A stretch of DNA of 64,000 nt. Origin: Phyllobacterium myrsinacearum (GTDB lineage: Bacteria; Pseudomonadota; Alphaproteobacteria; Rhizobiales; Rhizobiaceae). Location: assembly GCF_002980555.1 (NCBI RefSeq), contig NZ_PVBT01000001.1, forward strand, positions 124,001 through 188,000. The letters run 5' to 3'. A program made the translations under genes and the position numbers. Position 1 is the first letter of the stretch, and each line of letters starts with the position of its first letter. Below are positions 34,497-43,059 of this stretch, one piece after another. The notes beneath the pieces were generated by a model. That model ran no database searches. It saw only the letters and a program-made list of their open reading frames with translations, and was not told the DNA's origin.

Positions 34497-35624
34497 ATGC
34501 AGTTCATCGATCTCGGCGCACAGCGTGAACGGATCAGCAGCAAGCTTGATGCGGCAATCGCCAAAGTGGTGCGTGAAGGCAAGTATATTCTCGGACCGGA
34601 AGTTGCCGAGTTCGAAAAGCGTCTTGGCGAATATCTCGGTGTCGAACATGTGGTTGCCTGTGCCAATGGCACGGATGCCTTGCAGATTCCGCTGATGGCG
34701 CGCGGCATCGGCCCGGGCGATGCGGTGTTCTGCCCGAGCTTCACTTTCGCTGCCACCGCCGAAGTTGTGGCGCTTGTCGGAGCGGAACCGGTTTTCATCG
34801 ATGTCGACGCCGATACCTACAACATCAATGTCGAGCAGCTGGAAGCGGCGATCAAGGCTGTGCTTGCCGAGGGACGCCTGCAGCCAAAGGCCATCATCCC
34901 TGTTGATCTCTTCGGTCTTGCTGCCAATTACACCTCGGTATCGGCAATTGCCGACCGGTATGGCCTGTTCGTGATTGAAGATGCGGCGCAGTCGATCGGC
35001 GGCAAGCGCGACAATGCGATGTGCGGTGCATTCGGCCATGTCGGCGCGACCAGTTTCTATCCGGCAAAACCTTTGGGCTGCTATGGCGACGGCGGTGCCA
35101 TGTTCACCAATGACGCGGCGCTTGCCGACCTGTTGCGCTCCATCCTGTTCCACGGCAAGGGCGAGACGCAGTACGACAATGTACGCGTCGGCATGAATTC
35201 ACGCCTCGATACGATCCAGGCGGCGGTCCTCATTGAAAAGCTCGCCATTCTCGAAGACGAGATGGAAGCGCGGCAGATCGTGGCCAAGCGCTATGCCAAC
35301 GGCCTCAAGGACGTGGTCAAGGTCGCCCTGATGCCGGAGGGCTCCCGTTCGGCCTGGGCGCAATATGCCATCGAGACCGATAACCGCGACGCACTCAAGG
35401 CACATCTGCAGGCCAATGGCATTCCTTCGGTGATCTATTATGTCAAGCCGCTGCATCTGCAGGAAGCCTATGCGCATTACATGCGCGCACCGGGCGGCCT
35501 TGCGGTATCAGAAACGCTGCCAAAGAATATCCTGTGCCTGCCGATGCATGCCTATCTGAGCGAGGCTGATCAGGACCGCATCATCGGGACCATTCGCGAG
35601 TTCAAGACCAAAAGCGCTGCCTAA
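34497..35624 (+). CDS. gnnB: DegT/DnrJ/EryC1-type sugar aminotransferase, GnnB-like
   Basis: A PLP-dependent aminotransferase (375 aa). It opens with MQFIDLGAQRERI; GTDALQIPLMA and FTFAATAEVV bind cofactor, and the lysine of TSFYPAKPLGCYGDGG forms the Schiff base. It would aminate the 3-keto sugar made by the preceding dehydrogenase. ATG 34497 is preferred over 34494 because GGAG is five bases ahead. A 12-bp hairpin covers its stop codon. The 172-base gap before it contains no recognisable gene, so its promoter may be separate. Confidence 0.8.
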   Translation: MQFIDLGAQRERISSKLDAAIAKVVREGKYILGPEVAEFEKRLGEYLGVEHVVACANGTDALQIPLMARGIGPGDAVFCPSFTFAATAEVVALVGAEPVFIDVDADTYNINVEQLEAAIKAVLAEGRLQPKAIIPVDLFGLAANYTSVSAIADRYGLFVIEDAAQSIGGKRDNAMCGAFGHVGATSFYPAKPLGCYGDGGAMFTNDAALADLLRSILFHGKGETQYDNVRVGMNSRLDTIQAAVLIEKLAILEDEMEARQIVAKRYANGLKDVVKVALMPEGSRSAWAQYAIETDNRDALKAHLQANGIPSVIYYVKPLHLQEAYAHYMRAPGGLAVSETLPKNILCLPMHAYLSEADQDRIIGTIREFKTKSAA

Positions 35625-35635
35625 GCGCTTTTGGT
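35607..35635. terminator. Bidirectional terminator overlapping the gnnB stop codon
   Basis: ACCAAAAGCGCT (35607-35618) pairs perfectly with AGCGCTTTTGGT (35624-35635) around GCCTA. The TAA stop lies at 35622-35624. A-rich and T-rich arms suit both gnnB and the convergent mnmA. Confidence 0.75.
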
Positions 35636-35663
35636 GCTGCATCACTGACAGATATTTGTGTGA

Positions 35664-36854
35664 TCAGGCGACGGCCTGGCCCTGTTGTGCCAGGCGCTTG
35701 AGCATGGCTTCCGCCTGCGGAGCCCGTTCGGAGCGGCCGATGAAGCCGCCGCCATAAACACGGGCGGTGTTGCTGTCATCGGAATAGAGAACGCAGGCCT
35801 GGCCGGGGGCGATGCCGCTTTCACCATCGACCAGCTCGACCCAGGTCTCGCCATCGCGATGATGCAGGACAGCCGGGCGCGGCGGACGCGTCGAACGGAC
35901 CTTGGCATAGACTTCAACGCCGCCTTCCGGAATGCCAGCAAGCGCGTCATCACCGAGCCAATTGACGTTGCGCAGAAAAACCTTGCGGGTTTCCAGCGCT
36001 TCGCGCGGACCAACGACCACACGTGCATTGGCCGCGTCGAGATGGACAACGTAGAGCGGGTCGCCCGTCGCCACGCCAATACCGCGGCGCTGGCCAATGG
36101 TATAGTGCACGATGCCCTCGTGGCGGCCAAGGACGCGTCCATCGATGTGGACGATGTCGCCGGGATTGGCAGCCTCGGGCTTCAGCTTGGAAATAATGTC
36201 GGAATATTTTCCCTGCGGAACAAAGCAGATGTCCTGGCTGTCCTGCTTGTTGGCAACGGACAGGCCAAGCTCTTCGGCTATGGCGCGGGTTTCCGGCTTG
36301 GTCAGGGACCCCAGCGGAAAGCGCAGGTAGTCGATCTGTTCCTGCGTGGTTGCGAACAGGAAATAGCTCTGGTCCTTGTCCGTATCGACCGGACGGTAGA
36401 GCGCGCGGTGTGCGCCATTCGCGTGGCTGCGGATATAGTGACCCGTGGCGAGTGCATCGGCGCCGAGATCCCTGGCGGTCTGCAGAAGATCGGCAAACTT
36501 GACCGTCTGGTTGCAGGAGACGCAGGGGATAGGCGTTTCGCCGCTGACATAGCTGTTGGCAAAGGGATCGATCACGGCCTCGCGGAAGCGCGCTTCGTAA
36601 TCCAGCACATAATGCGGAATGCCAAGGCGTTCGGACACGCGGCGCGCGTCTTCGATATCCTGGCCGGCGCAGCAGGAGCCTGCGCGGTGCGTCGATGCGC
36701 CATGATCATAGAGCTGCAATGTAACGCCGACGACATCGTAACCCTGACGTTTGAGAATGCCCGCCACAACAGAAGAATCCACGCCGCCCGACATGGCGAC
36801 GACGATACGTGTGTCTTCCGGCTTGCCCGGCAGATCGAGATTATTCAGTGTCAT
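35664..36854 (-). CDS. mnmA: tRNA 2-thiouridine(34) synthase MnmA
   Basis: ATP-dependent tRNA thiolase (396 aa) making s2U34 in tRNA-Lys, -Glu and -Gln. The PP-loop [12 protein letters not shown] is near residue 20, the catalytic cysteines lie in [11 protein letters not shown] and in [15 protein letters not shown], and the C-terminal barrel has [11 protein letters not shown]. Start 36854 ([15 protein letters not shown]) matches close relatives; longer starts at 36881 and beyond are in frame. It is convergent with gnnB and divergent from sciP. Confidence 0.95.
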   Translation of the reverse strand: MTLNNLDLPGKPEDTRIVVAMSGGVDSSVVAGILKRQGYDVVGVTLQLYDHGASTHRAGSCCAGQDIEDARRVSERLGIPHYVLDYEARFREAVIDPFANSYVSGETPIPCVSCNQTVKFADLLQTARDLGADALATGHYIRSHANGAHRALYRPVDTDKDQSYFLFATTQEQIDYLRFPLGSLTKPETRAIAEELGLSVANKQDSQDICFVPQGKYSDIISKLKPEAANPGDIVHIDGRVLGRHEGIVHYTIGQRRGIGVATGDPLYVVHLDAANARVVVGPREALETRKVFLRNVNWLGDDALAGIPEGGVEVYAKVRSTRPPRPAVLHHRDGETWVELVDGESGIAPGQACVLYSDDSNTARVYGGGFIGRSERAPQAEAMLKRLAQQGQAVA

Positions 36855-37158
36855 AAGCGGATCCGGTTCTTGCAGCGACATAACGGCGCAGGGATATTCA
36901 AGGCCCTTATATAGGTCAATTGACTCGATCTTGCCAACAGGAAGTGGCAGGCGGTGCATTTTTCTCACGCAAAGGTGAGTGCTGTGTCGCTGCGGCAACG
37001 GCCGCAGACATGGGTGAAAGCCGGCAAAATGGCGATTTTCAACAATCTCCTGGAATTCGCAGAAGTTACCAGAGAATGACTCGCTGTTTAGGCAATTATT
37101 AAAGCCCTGCCTGTAATGTCAGCTGCGATAGGTCTTGAAGTTTAGTGTAGAGAGTACA
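36855..37158. other. Divergent mnmA/sciP promoter region
   Basis: A 304-base gap. It holds GACTC sites (GANTC, CcrM target) near 36923 and 37078, and CGGCAACGGCCG-type short inverted repeats, but no gene. CcrM sites fit the cell-cycle-dependent expression known for sciP. Confidence 0.5.
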
Positions 37159-37434
37159 ATGACCGATCTTGTTCGACCGAGAGTAAAATACGTAATCGGC
37201 CCGGATGGCAGCCCGCTGACCATCGCCGATCTTCCACCCGCCAATACGCGGCGCTGGGTTATTCGCCGCAAGGCTGAGGTGGTTGCCGCTGTGCGCGGTG
37301 GTCTTCTTAGTCTTGAGGAGGCTTGCCATCGCTATACGTTGACGGTGGAAGAGTTCCTGTCCTGGCAGTCCTCGATCTCCGATCATGGCCTGGCTGGACT
37401 AAGAACAACCCGGATACAGCAATATCGTCATTAG
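37159..37434 (+). CDS. sciP: Small CtrA-inhibitory protein SciP (DUF1153)
   Basis: A 91-aa DNA-associated protein with the DUF1153 pattern RVKYVIGPDGSPLTIADLPP, TRRWVIRRKAEVVAAV and LSLEEACHRYTLTVEEFLSWQ, a helix-turn-helix resembling transposase HTHs. In Caulobacter it represses CtrA-activated genes late in the cell cycle. A promoter with GANTC sites lies upstream and a clear terminator downstream. Length equals that of known SciP proteins. ctrA lies 1.3 kb downstream. Confidence 0.92.
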   Translation: MTDLVRPRVKYVIGPDGSPLTIADLPPANTRRWVIRRKAEVVAAVRGGLLSLEEACHRYTLTVEEFLSWQSSISDHGLAGLRTTRIQQYRH

Positions 37435-37460
37435 ATGATGTCGCCTTTGAGTTTGGCTGA

Positions 37461-37491
37461 GGCTGGTCGTTGAGACCAGCCTTTTCCTTTT
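37461..37491 (+). terminator. Rho-independent terminator after sciP
   Basis: GGCTGGTC (37461-37468) and GACCAGCC (37474-37481) form a perfect stem around GTTGA, followed by TTTTCCTTTT. Confidence 0.9.
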
Positions 37492-37584
37492 CATGGGGAT
37501 CAGAATTGCCGTCGCTGCCATGCTGTTCCGCTCCAGCCGGAAACCTGATCTAACAGATCACGGATGACGGCAAGGAGACGTTGA

Positions 37585-37881
37585 ATGGCAGACGATATCA
37601 AAATTACCAAGGAAGAAACCGCAAAGGGCGGGCGCTATGTGACCGTCGTCTCGGGGCACGAGGCGGAGATGACGTTTTCCCGGGTGAATCCCGAACTGAT
37701 CATCGTTGATCACACGGGTGTGCCGGATGCGCTGCGCGGCCAGGGCGTGGGGCAGGCGCTGGCGCTGCACGCGGTTGATGATGCGCGGGCCGGGGGATGG
37801 AAGATCATTCCCCTGTGCCCGTTCATGCGCGCCCAATCCCTGCGGCACAAGGATTGGGCCGATGTGGTGCGGCAGAGCTGA
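37585..37881 (+). CDS. YjdJ-type GNAT acetyltransferase-like protein
   Basis: A 98-aa protein of the short GNAT (N-acetyltransferase-related) group. It keeps the acetyl-CoA-loop pattern RGQGVGQALALHAVDDAR and the final IIPLCPFM motif typical of the YjdJ/GTLF3B class. AAGGAGACGTTGA lies before the ATG. Substrate is unknown. It is convergent with the FliJ-like gene. Confidence 0.82.
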   Translation: MADDIKITKEETAKGGRYVTVVSGHEAEMTFSRVNPELIIVDHTGVPDALRGQGVGQALALHAVDDARAGGWKIIPLCPFMRAQSLRHKDWADVVRQS

Positions 37882-37905
37882 AACAGACCCGGCTGCCGTT
37901 CCTGG

Positions 37906-38292
37906 TCAGCCGATCATGGCGCGTTTGTCGGCGACCGGCATGTCGTCGATGTCGCGGACCTTGCCGTCGCGCTGTTCCAGCGCCTCGGCCTTGGCCAGCT
38001 CGGCTTCTGATTCGGCCAGTGCCGCCTCGGCATCGTCCTTCTGAGCCTTCAGGTCACGGATCGAATCAAACAGATTGTCGCGGCGCTGGCGCGCGGCCTT
38101 GGCGAATGTCGGGTAGGCAAAATGCGACGTGTCGGTAATGCCCGCCTTCTTTTCCTCGGACATAATCTGCGCGTCCAACTCAGCAGCCATGCGTTCGAAT
38201 TCGCCCATCATGAGATCAAGCTGGCCGAGCTGGCGGCGCTTTTCCTTGACCTGAAACAGCTTCAATCGAACCAAACCTTCATGCGACTTCAT
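37906..38292 (-). CDS. fliJ: FliJ-like coiled-coil protein
   Basis: A 128-aa helical protein, mostly coiled coil (KSHEGLVRLKLFQVKEKRRQLGQLDLMMGEF; later LKAQKDDAEAALAESEAELAKAEAL). FliJ-type proteins are flagellar export chaperones, and a FliJ annotation next to ctrA is usual in this group. The N-terminal RLKLFQVKEKRRQL supports it, but coiled coils match each other loosely. Start 38292 follows GGGGGTAGTG. It is divergent from ctrA and shares its promoter region. Confidence 0.65.
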   Translation of the reverse strand: MKSHEGLVRLKLFQVKEKRRQLGQLDLMMGEFERMAAELDAQIMSEEKKAGITDTSHFAYPTFAKAARQRRDNLFDSIRDLKAQKDDAEAALAESEAELAKAEALEQRDGKVRDIDDMPVADKRAMIG

Positions 38293-38747
38293 ACTCACTA
38301 CCCCCACAAAGCCGGTACGCAGACTCATCAACAGGAGTCATCCGGCTGGCGTTTCACCCCGAATCACTTCGGGAAAATGAAACAAAAACTTAAAGGTTGC
38401 CGCGTCTGGTAACCTTTCCTTTACGTTCAGCATTAATCATACGCCTTAAGACTTAAAGCTCGGTAAATCGAAGTCGGCTGTGTCCGGCTAAAAATTTATT
38501 GAGTCGAATGAATCGCTTAGGCGCAGAACCTGAAGCTTTGGCTTACGGTTTTTTGCCGGGTGACTCACCTTATGAATCAACGCAGTGTCTGCGATTTTTA
38601 ACTTATGAGTCAAAGACACTTGCAAAGCGGAATTAGATTTTGTTAACCATTCGGTGGCAATCTTAACGTTATGGAAACGGCTTGTTTCGCGACCTGACTT
38701 CGGGATTGCACGGCAACCCATTTCAGCGGCGGGAAAAGGGGAATGAT
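38293..38747. promoter_or_regulatory. ctrA promoter region with GANTC (CcrM) cluster and TTAA half-sites
   Basis: A 455-base non-coding region. GANTC sites lie at 38322, 38335, 38361, 38501, 38510, 38562, 38574 and 38607, five of them in 111 bases. CtrA-type half-sites include TTAACCAT (38643-38650), TTAACG (38663) and TTAA at 38433, 38446 and 38453. The pattern fits methylation-dependent and self-regulated expression of ctrA as known in Caulobacter and Brucella. Confidence 0.75.
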
Positions 38748-39449
38748 ATGCGGGTTCTTTTAATCGAAGACGATAGTGCGACGGCCCAGAGCATCGAGTT
38801 GATGCTCAAGTCGGAAAGCTTCAATGTTTATACGACGGATCTGGGCGAAGAGGGTGTCGATCTCGGCAAGCTCTACGACTATGATATCATCCTCCTCGAC
38901 CTCAACCTGCCGGATATGTCCGGTTATGAAGTCCTGAGGACCCTGCGTCTGTCCAAGGTCAAGACGCCTATCCTCATCCTCTCCGGCATGGCCGGCATCG
39001 AGGACAAGGTGCGCGGCCTCGGTTTCGGCGCCGACGACTACATGACCAAGCCTTTCCACAAGGACGAACTGGTCGCCCGCATCCATGCGATCGTTCGCCG
39101 TTCGAAGGGCCATGCCCAGTCGGTCATCACCACGGGCGACCTGATCGTGAACCTCGATGCCAAGACCGTTGAAGTCAGCGGCCAGCGTGTTCACCTCACT
39201 GGCAAGGAATACCAGATGCTGGAGCTGCTTTCGCTCCGCAAGGGAACGACGCTCACCAAGGAAATGTTCCTCAACCACCTTTATGGCGGTATGGACGAGC
39301 CGGAACTCAAGATCATCGACGTTTTCATCTGCAAGCTGCGCAAGAAGCTCGATTCCGCCTCGGATGGCGTCAACTACATCGAGACCGTCTGGGGCCGCGG
39401 CTATGTGCTGCGTGAGCCGGATGCGTCGGACATGCGCGAAATCGCCTGA
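38748..39449 (+). CDS. ctrA: Cell cycle response regulator CtrA
   Basis: Master regulator of the alphaproteobacterial cell cycle (233 aa). The receiver domain has the acidic pair in LLIEDDS, phosphoacceptor D51 in [11 protein letters not shown] and lysine in [11 protein letters not shown]; the C-terminal winged helix contains [54 protein letters not shown]. Phosphorylated CtrA binds TTAA-N7-TTAA. AAAAGGGGAATGAT precedes the ATG. ChpT, its phosphotransferase, is 4 kb downstream and its inhibitor SciP 1.3 kb upstream. Confidence 0.97.
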   Translation: MRVLLIEDDSATAQSIELMLKSESFNVYTTDLGEEGVDLGKLYDYDIILLDLNLPDMSGYEVLRTLRLSKVKTPILILSGMAGIEDKVRGLGFGADDYMTKPFHKDELVARIHAIVRRSKGHAQSVITTGDLIVNLDAKTVEVSGQRVHLTGKEYQMLELLSLRKGTTLTKEMFLNHLYGGMDEPELKIIDVFICKLRKKLDSASDGVNYIETVWGRGYVLREPDASDMREIA

Positions 39450-39470
39450 TCTTTGTAGGATCAATCAAGC

Positions 39471-39499
39471 AAAAGGCTCCGTCATCGACGGAGCCTTTT
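39471..39499. terminator. Bidirectional terminator after ctrA
   Basis: AAAAGGCTCCGTC (39471-39483) pairs perfectly with 39487-39499 around ATC. It serves ctrA and the convergent phosphatase gene. Confidence 0.92.
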
Positions 39500-39504
39500 G
39501 TATT

Positions 39505-40083
39505 TCAGACGGCCATTTCCAGCTCGCGGCTGCGGCCGATGCGGGCCATCCATTCGAGATAGTTGGGCTCGCGCTTGATCTGCCAGCCATAGTGGCGGCG
39601 CAGTTCGTCGACAAGCCTGCCGTTGCGGCCGAGGAGATCATCCGCATACTGGATCATCAGGGAATTCGGCCAGGCCTGCGGGCGTATCTGCCGCAGGCGC
39701 TCGAACAGCCGGTCCTCCGATTCGTCCGGATGGGATTGGGCGAGGAGGGAGAGCATGGCCGCCGTCGAACGGGATATGCCCATGTGGCAATGGATCAGCA
39801 GGTGGCCCTTGGTGTCTTCGGCTTCGGATTCAGCCAGCGTCTTGCCGAAATTGAGGATTTCCGCAACGTGTTGCGGCTGCGGCAGGATCTTGCCCGCGTC
39901 AGCATCGATGATGTCGTGAAAGTTCAGCGTCGTGCGGTGATGGGTACCATAGGCCTGGAATGCCTCGAGCTCCGGCCAGTTCGGATCGAGAATGGACAGG
40001 ACGTGGGTGACGGTGCGTCCGCTCTGGGCCGGCAATTCGTCAATGCCGCAAATGGTCAGCGTGGAAATGGAAAGAGGTTTCAT
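39505..40083 (-). CDS. Tyrosine-phosphatase-like protein
   Basis: A 192-aa protein with the phosphatase signature HCHMGISRS, giving catalytic C99 and R105 in the C-x5-R loop. This form is found in small alphaproteobacterial proteins of the dual-specificity fold; the preceding FHDIIDADAG can supply the general-acid aspartate. The substrate is not evident. It is convergent with ctrA across a perfect terminator. Start 40083 (KPLSISTLTICGIDEL) is chosen as the first ATG before the conserved region. Confidence 0.82.
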   Translation of the reverse strand: MKPLSISTLTICGIDELPAQSGRTVTHVLSILDPNWPELEAFQAYGTHHRTTLNFHDIIDADAGKILPQPQHVAEILNFGKTLAESEAEDTKGHLLIHCHMGISRSTAAMLSLLAQSHPDESEDRLFERLRQIRPQAWPNSLMIQYADDLLGRNGRLVDELRRHYGWQIKREPNYLEWMARIGRSRELEMAV

Positions 40084-40214
40084 GGGGAATCGGTCATCCT
40101 GGTGCTTGTGTGGGGCCAATCGCATTGTGGGAGCGTTCCGCCGCGATAGCAAAGATTATCCCGGATTCTTCGGCTATTTGCGACGCGGACCGGCTGAATC
40201 CGGTGGCGTCGGTT

Positions 40215-40577
40215 TCATCGGGGCTGCATCAGTTCGATGCGGTTGCCGAAGGGATCGTGGACGAAGCGCCGGTCATATTTTTCCAGCGGCTGGTCCTCGG
40301 TAATCGCATAGCCTGCCGCTTCCAATGCACTGACCAGGGCGACAAGGCTGTCTGTCAACAGGGCGGGGTGGGCCTTTCTCGCCGGGGAAAAATTCTGCTC
40401 GACACCAAGATGGATGCGCACGCTGCCGGTTTCAAACCAGCATCCGCCGCGCCCGGCAAGCGATGCCGGCTTGGGGACTTCGGGAATGCCGAGAAGGCCG
40501 TCATAAAATGCCCGTGCGGCCTGTTCTTCACCCGCAGGCATGGCCAGCTGGATGTGTTCAATTCCGGTTATCGCCAT
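40215..40577 (-). CDS. VOC-family (glyoxalase/dioxygenase fold) protein
   Basis: A 120-aa single vicinal-oxygen-chelate domain: GIEHIQLAMPAGEEQAARAFYDGLLG at the start and RRFVHDPFGNRIELMQP at the end. The likely metal ligands are H8, H57 and E115, as in small VOC proteins. No neighbour tells its substrate. AGGGCAGAAGAAA lies before the ATG. Confidence 0.83.
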   Translation of the reverse strand: MAITGIEHIQLAMPAGEEQAARAFYDGLLGIPEVPKPASLAGRGGCWFETGSVRIHLGVEQNFSPARKAHPALLTDSLVALVSALEAAGYAITEDQPLEKYDRRFVHDPFGNRIELMQPR

Positions 40578-40653
40578 TTTCTTCTGCCCTGGGATCGCTG
40601 GCTTTCATTCTGTCAGCCTAGCGGTCCGGCGGCGGCCCGGCAATGGGAGATGA

Positions 40654-41619
40654 CTACGTGGTCAGAATGACACTGCCCGTTGTTTTGCCCGCCTCCAGAT
40701 CCGCCTGCGCCTTTGCCGCATCGCGCAGGGCATATTGCGCGCCTATCGGACTGCTCAAGCCATGCTCCAGGGCAGCGAGGAGGGCTTTTGACCCGCGCTG
40801 GTAGAACTCCGGGTTGTTGACGGCGGCAATGATGCTGGGGCGCATCACCGCGATGTTGCCCAGGTCTTCGAGCCGGACCGGCGGCACGGCGCCTGCCGGC
40901 TGGCCGATGGAGCCAAGAATGCCGAAGGGCCGTACGGTCTTCAAGGTTTCCATGAAGACCGGGCCGCCAATCCCGTCTATCGCGAGATGAACACCCTTGT
41001 TGCCGGAGATACGGCGCACGTCACTGGCCCAATTCTCTGATGTGTGCAGCAGCACCTCATCGGCGCCTGCCGCCTTTGCCACTGCAATCTTGCCTTCAGA
41101 CCCGACAGTGCCGATGACATTGGCCCCCAGGCGCTTTGCCCAACGGGTAACCAGCTGGCCGACGCCGCCTGCAGCCGCGTGAACCAGCACCCATTCGCCC
41201 GGCCTGACAGAGCGAACCTCATGCAAAAGCATATAGGCCGTCAGGCCACGCAACAATGTACTTGCGGCGACGCGGTCCGAAACCGTATCCGGCAGCTTGA
41301 TCAGGCGCGATTGCGGGATCAGCCGCACCTCGGCATAGCCGCCGAGCGGCATGCCGGCATAGGCAATCCGGTCTCCGGGTTTGAGATTGGTGACGCCATT
41401 CCCGATGGCGTCGACAATGCCCGCCCCCTCGAGCCCAAGCACGGCCGGCAGGCTTGGCGGCGAATAGAGACCGCTGCGGAAATAGATATCGACAAAATTG
41501 ACGCCGATGGCCGTTTGGCGGATGCGCACCTCATCCGGTCCCGGATCGCCGGCGACAGTGTCTCTTGCCCGCAATACGTCAGGGCCGCCGGGGCCGGTCA
41601 TTTCGATGATCAGTGCCAT
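40654..41619 (-). CDS. qor: NADPH:quinone reductase, zinc-independent MDR family
   Basis: A 321-aa quinone oxidoreductase of the Qor/zeta-crystallin type. GPDEVRIRQTAIGVNFVDIYFRSGLY is the N-terminal signature, and VLVHAAAGGVGQLVTRWAKRLGANVIGTVG binds NADPH. No structural zinc cysteines are seen, as usual. Start 41619 has AAGGAGAACATC upstream. It is divergent from a LysR gene across a 92-base promoter with a dyad, so it is probably controlled by it. Confidence 0.88.
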   Translation of the reverse strand: MALIIEMTGPGGPDVLRARDTVAGDPGPDEVRIRQTAIGVNFVDIYFRSGLYSPPSLPAVLGLEGAGIVDAIGNGVTNLKPGDRIAYAGMPLGGYAEVRLIPQSRLIKLPDTVSDRVAASTLLRGLTAYMLLHEVRSVRPGEWVLVHAAAGGVGQLVTRWAKRLGANVIGTVGSEGKIAVAKAAGADEVLLHTSENWASDVRRISGNKGVHLAIDGIGGPVFMETLKTVRPFGILGSIGQPAGAVPPVRLEDLGNIAVMRPSIIAAVNNPEFYQRGSKALLAALEHGLSSPIGAQYALRDAAKAQADLEAGKTTGSVILTT

Positions 41620-41649
41620 GATGTTCTCCTTTGGAAGGAGACCATTCGA

Positions 41650-41665
41650 ACACAGTGCGCTGTGT
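41650..41665. promoter_or_regulatory. Dyad in the qor/LysR divergent promoter
   Basis: ACACAG-TGCG-CTGTGT, a perfect 6-bp inverted repeat midway between the two divergent starts; a candidate LysR operator. Confidence 0.5.
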
Positions 41666-41711
41666 GAGGAAATTCCGTGTTTTATCTCACTATATGTGCG
41701 ATAATTCACCG

Positions 41712-42578
41712 ATGATTGACTGGCAGGATTTGCACTATTTTTCGGTTCTGGCGCGGACGGGATCGCTGTCCGCCGCGGCCCGCACGCTTGGCGTCGACCA
41801 TGCCACCGTCGGGCGGCGGGTGGCATCGCTGGAACAGGCGCTCGCGCTGCGTCTCATCGACCGCTTGCCGCGCCGCTCCCCTTTGACGGCTGAGGGAAAG
41901 GCGATCGCGGAATTGGCTGACGACATGACGCAGCTGACGCATGCCATTGAACGGCGCGCGCGAGGCTTGTCGCTGTCGGCGGTGACGACGGTGCGTATCA
42001 GCGCGCCGCCAGCGGTTGCGGCAAGGCTGATTGCGCCGCACGTGGTGGAGTTTCACCGCGAACACCCTGACATAACGCTGGCGCTTGCCGGGGCGACGCA
42101 GAACGCGGCGCTCGATCGCAGCGAGGCCGATCTCGCCGTCCGGATGGCCGAGCCGGCGGAGAAGGATTTGCTCATCCGGCGCATCGGTGCCATGCGTTTC
42201 GGGCTCTATGCCACGCGCGAGCAGGCGGCCCTGCCGCGGCAAGCGCTGGCGTTCATCGCGTATGATGCGACGCTGGATCACGTGGCCCAGCAGGTGTGGC
42301 TGCGTTCAATCCTCGCCGGACGCCCGGTCATCTTTCAGGCCAGCGATCTCTTCGGTCAGCAGGAAGCGGCCCGTGCCGGGTTGGGAGCGGCCGTGCTTCC
42401 CTGTTTCATGGGAGACAATGATGCGCTGCTGGTCAAATTGCCGGTCAAGGAGCCGCCGCCGGTGCGTGATCTGTGGCTGACGGCCTATCCCGATATCGGC
42501 CGTTCGCCCGTGATGCGCATGGTGATGACCTTCCTCGCCGATATCATCGGCCGGGAATGCCCGATCAGGATCGCTTGA
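41712..42578 (+). CDS. LysR-family transcriptional regulator
   Basis: A 288-aa LysR regulator whose HTH reads WQDLHYFSVLARTGSLSAAARTLGVDHATVGRRVASLEQ. Effector domain from about 90 to 285. Start 41712 fits the family; the frame upstream overlaps the promoter. It probably regulates qor. It ends ten bases from the convergent receiver gene. Confidence 0.87.
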   Translation: MIDWQDLHYFSVLARTGSLSAAARTLGVDHATVGRRVASLEQALALRLIDRLPRRSPLTAEGKAIAELADDMTQLTHAIERRARGLSLSAVTTVRISAPPAVAARLIAPHVVEFHREHPDITLALAGATQNAALDRSEADLAVRMAEPAEKDLLIRRIGAMRFGLYATREQAALPRQALAFIAYDATLDHVAQQVWLRSILAGRPVIFQASDLFGQQEAARAGLGAAVLPCFMGDNDALLVKLPVKEPPPVRDLWLTAYPDIGRSPVMRMVMTFLADIIGRECPIRIA

Positions 42579-42588
42579 CCATAGGATT

Positions 42589-42954
42589 TCACCCGACGGA
42601 AGGCGCCGGCAGGATTTCCGAGATCGATTCCCGGTTGAAGGGCTTCAGGAGATAACCATAAGCGCCGGCCCGTTTGGCCCGCATGATCTTGGTCACATCG
42701 ATTTCGGCAAGGCAGAGGTAAATCCGGCTTTCCTTGCCGCCGGGCAGGGCTCTGATCTGGCTGATGATATCGACCGACGGCATGTCCGGCAGCGCGCAAT
42801 CCAGGATGATGATGTCAGGCATCTCCACGCTGCAGGCGGAAACCGTCTGAAAGCCGGTGTCGGCCGTCGTCACGACGACGCTGTCGCTCGCGAGCAGGCG
42901 CGTTGCAACTTTCCTGACCACCGGCGCTCCATCAACGACCATACAACGTAACAC
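42589..42954 (-). CDS. Stand-alone receiver-domain protein, atypical
   Basis: A 121-aa single receiver domain. It has phosphoacceptor D52 in IIILDCALPDM and K104 in YLLKPF, but the acidic pair near the N terminus is D8-G9 (MVVDGAPVVRK) instead of two acids, and the switch Thr/Ser position is occupied by Cys (IYLCLAE). It therefore may bind magnesium poorly or signal without phosphorylation. The GTG at 42954 is chosen since GGGGGGAG precedes it by seven bases; the longer ATG frame at 42999 has none. It lies just downstream of chpT on the same strand, 105 bases apart, suggesting a link to the CtrA phosphorelay. Confidence 0.78.
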   Translation of the reverse strand: MLRCMVVDGAPVVRKVATRLLASDSVVVTTADTGFQTVSACSVEMPDIIILDCALPDMPSVDIISQIRALPGGKESRIYLCLAEIDVTKIMRAKRAGAYGYLLKPFNRESISEILPAPSVG

Positions 42955-43059
42955 GTGCCAACTCCCCCCGGAATCACTGCGACATTGCAGCTGCTTCAAG
43001 GGAGAGTATCAGGCCGATTGTGAAGAAATGGCCAAGGCGGATGGTAAATTTTTACCGGC

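Noticed and set aside
37585-37881. Full-length GNAT acetyltransferase
   Set aside because: Only about 98 residues, the short YjdJ type, so not named after a typical acetyltransferase.
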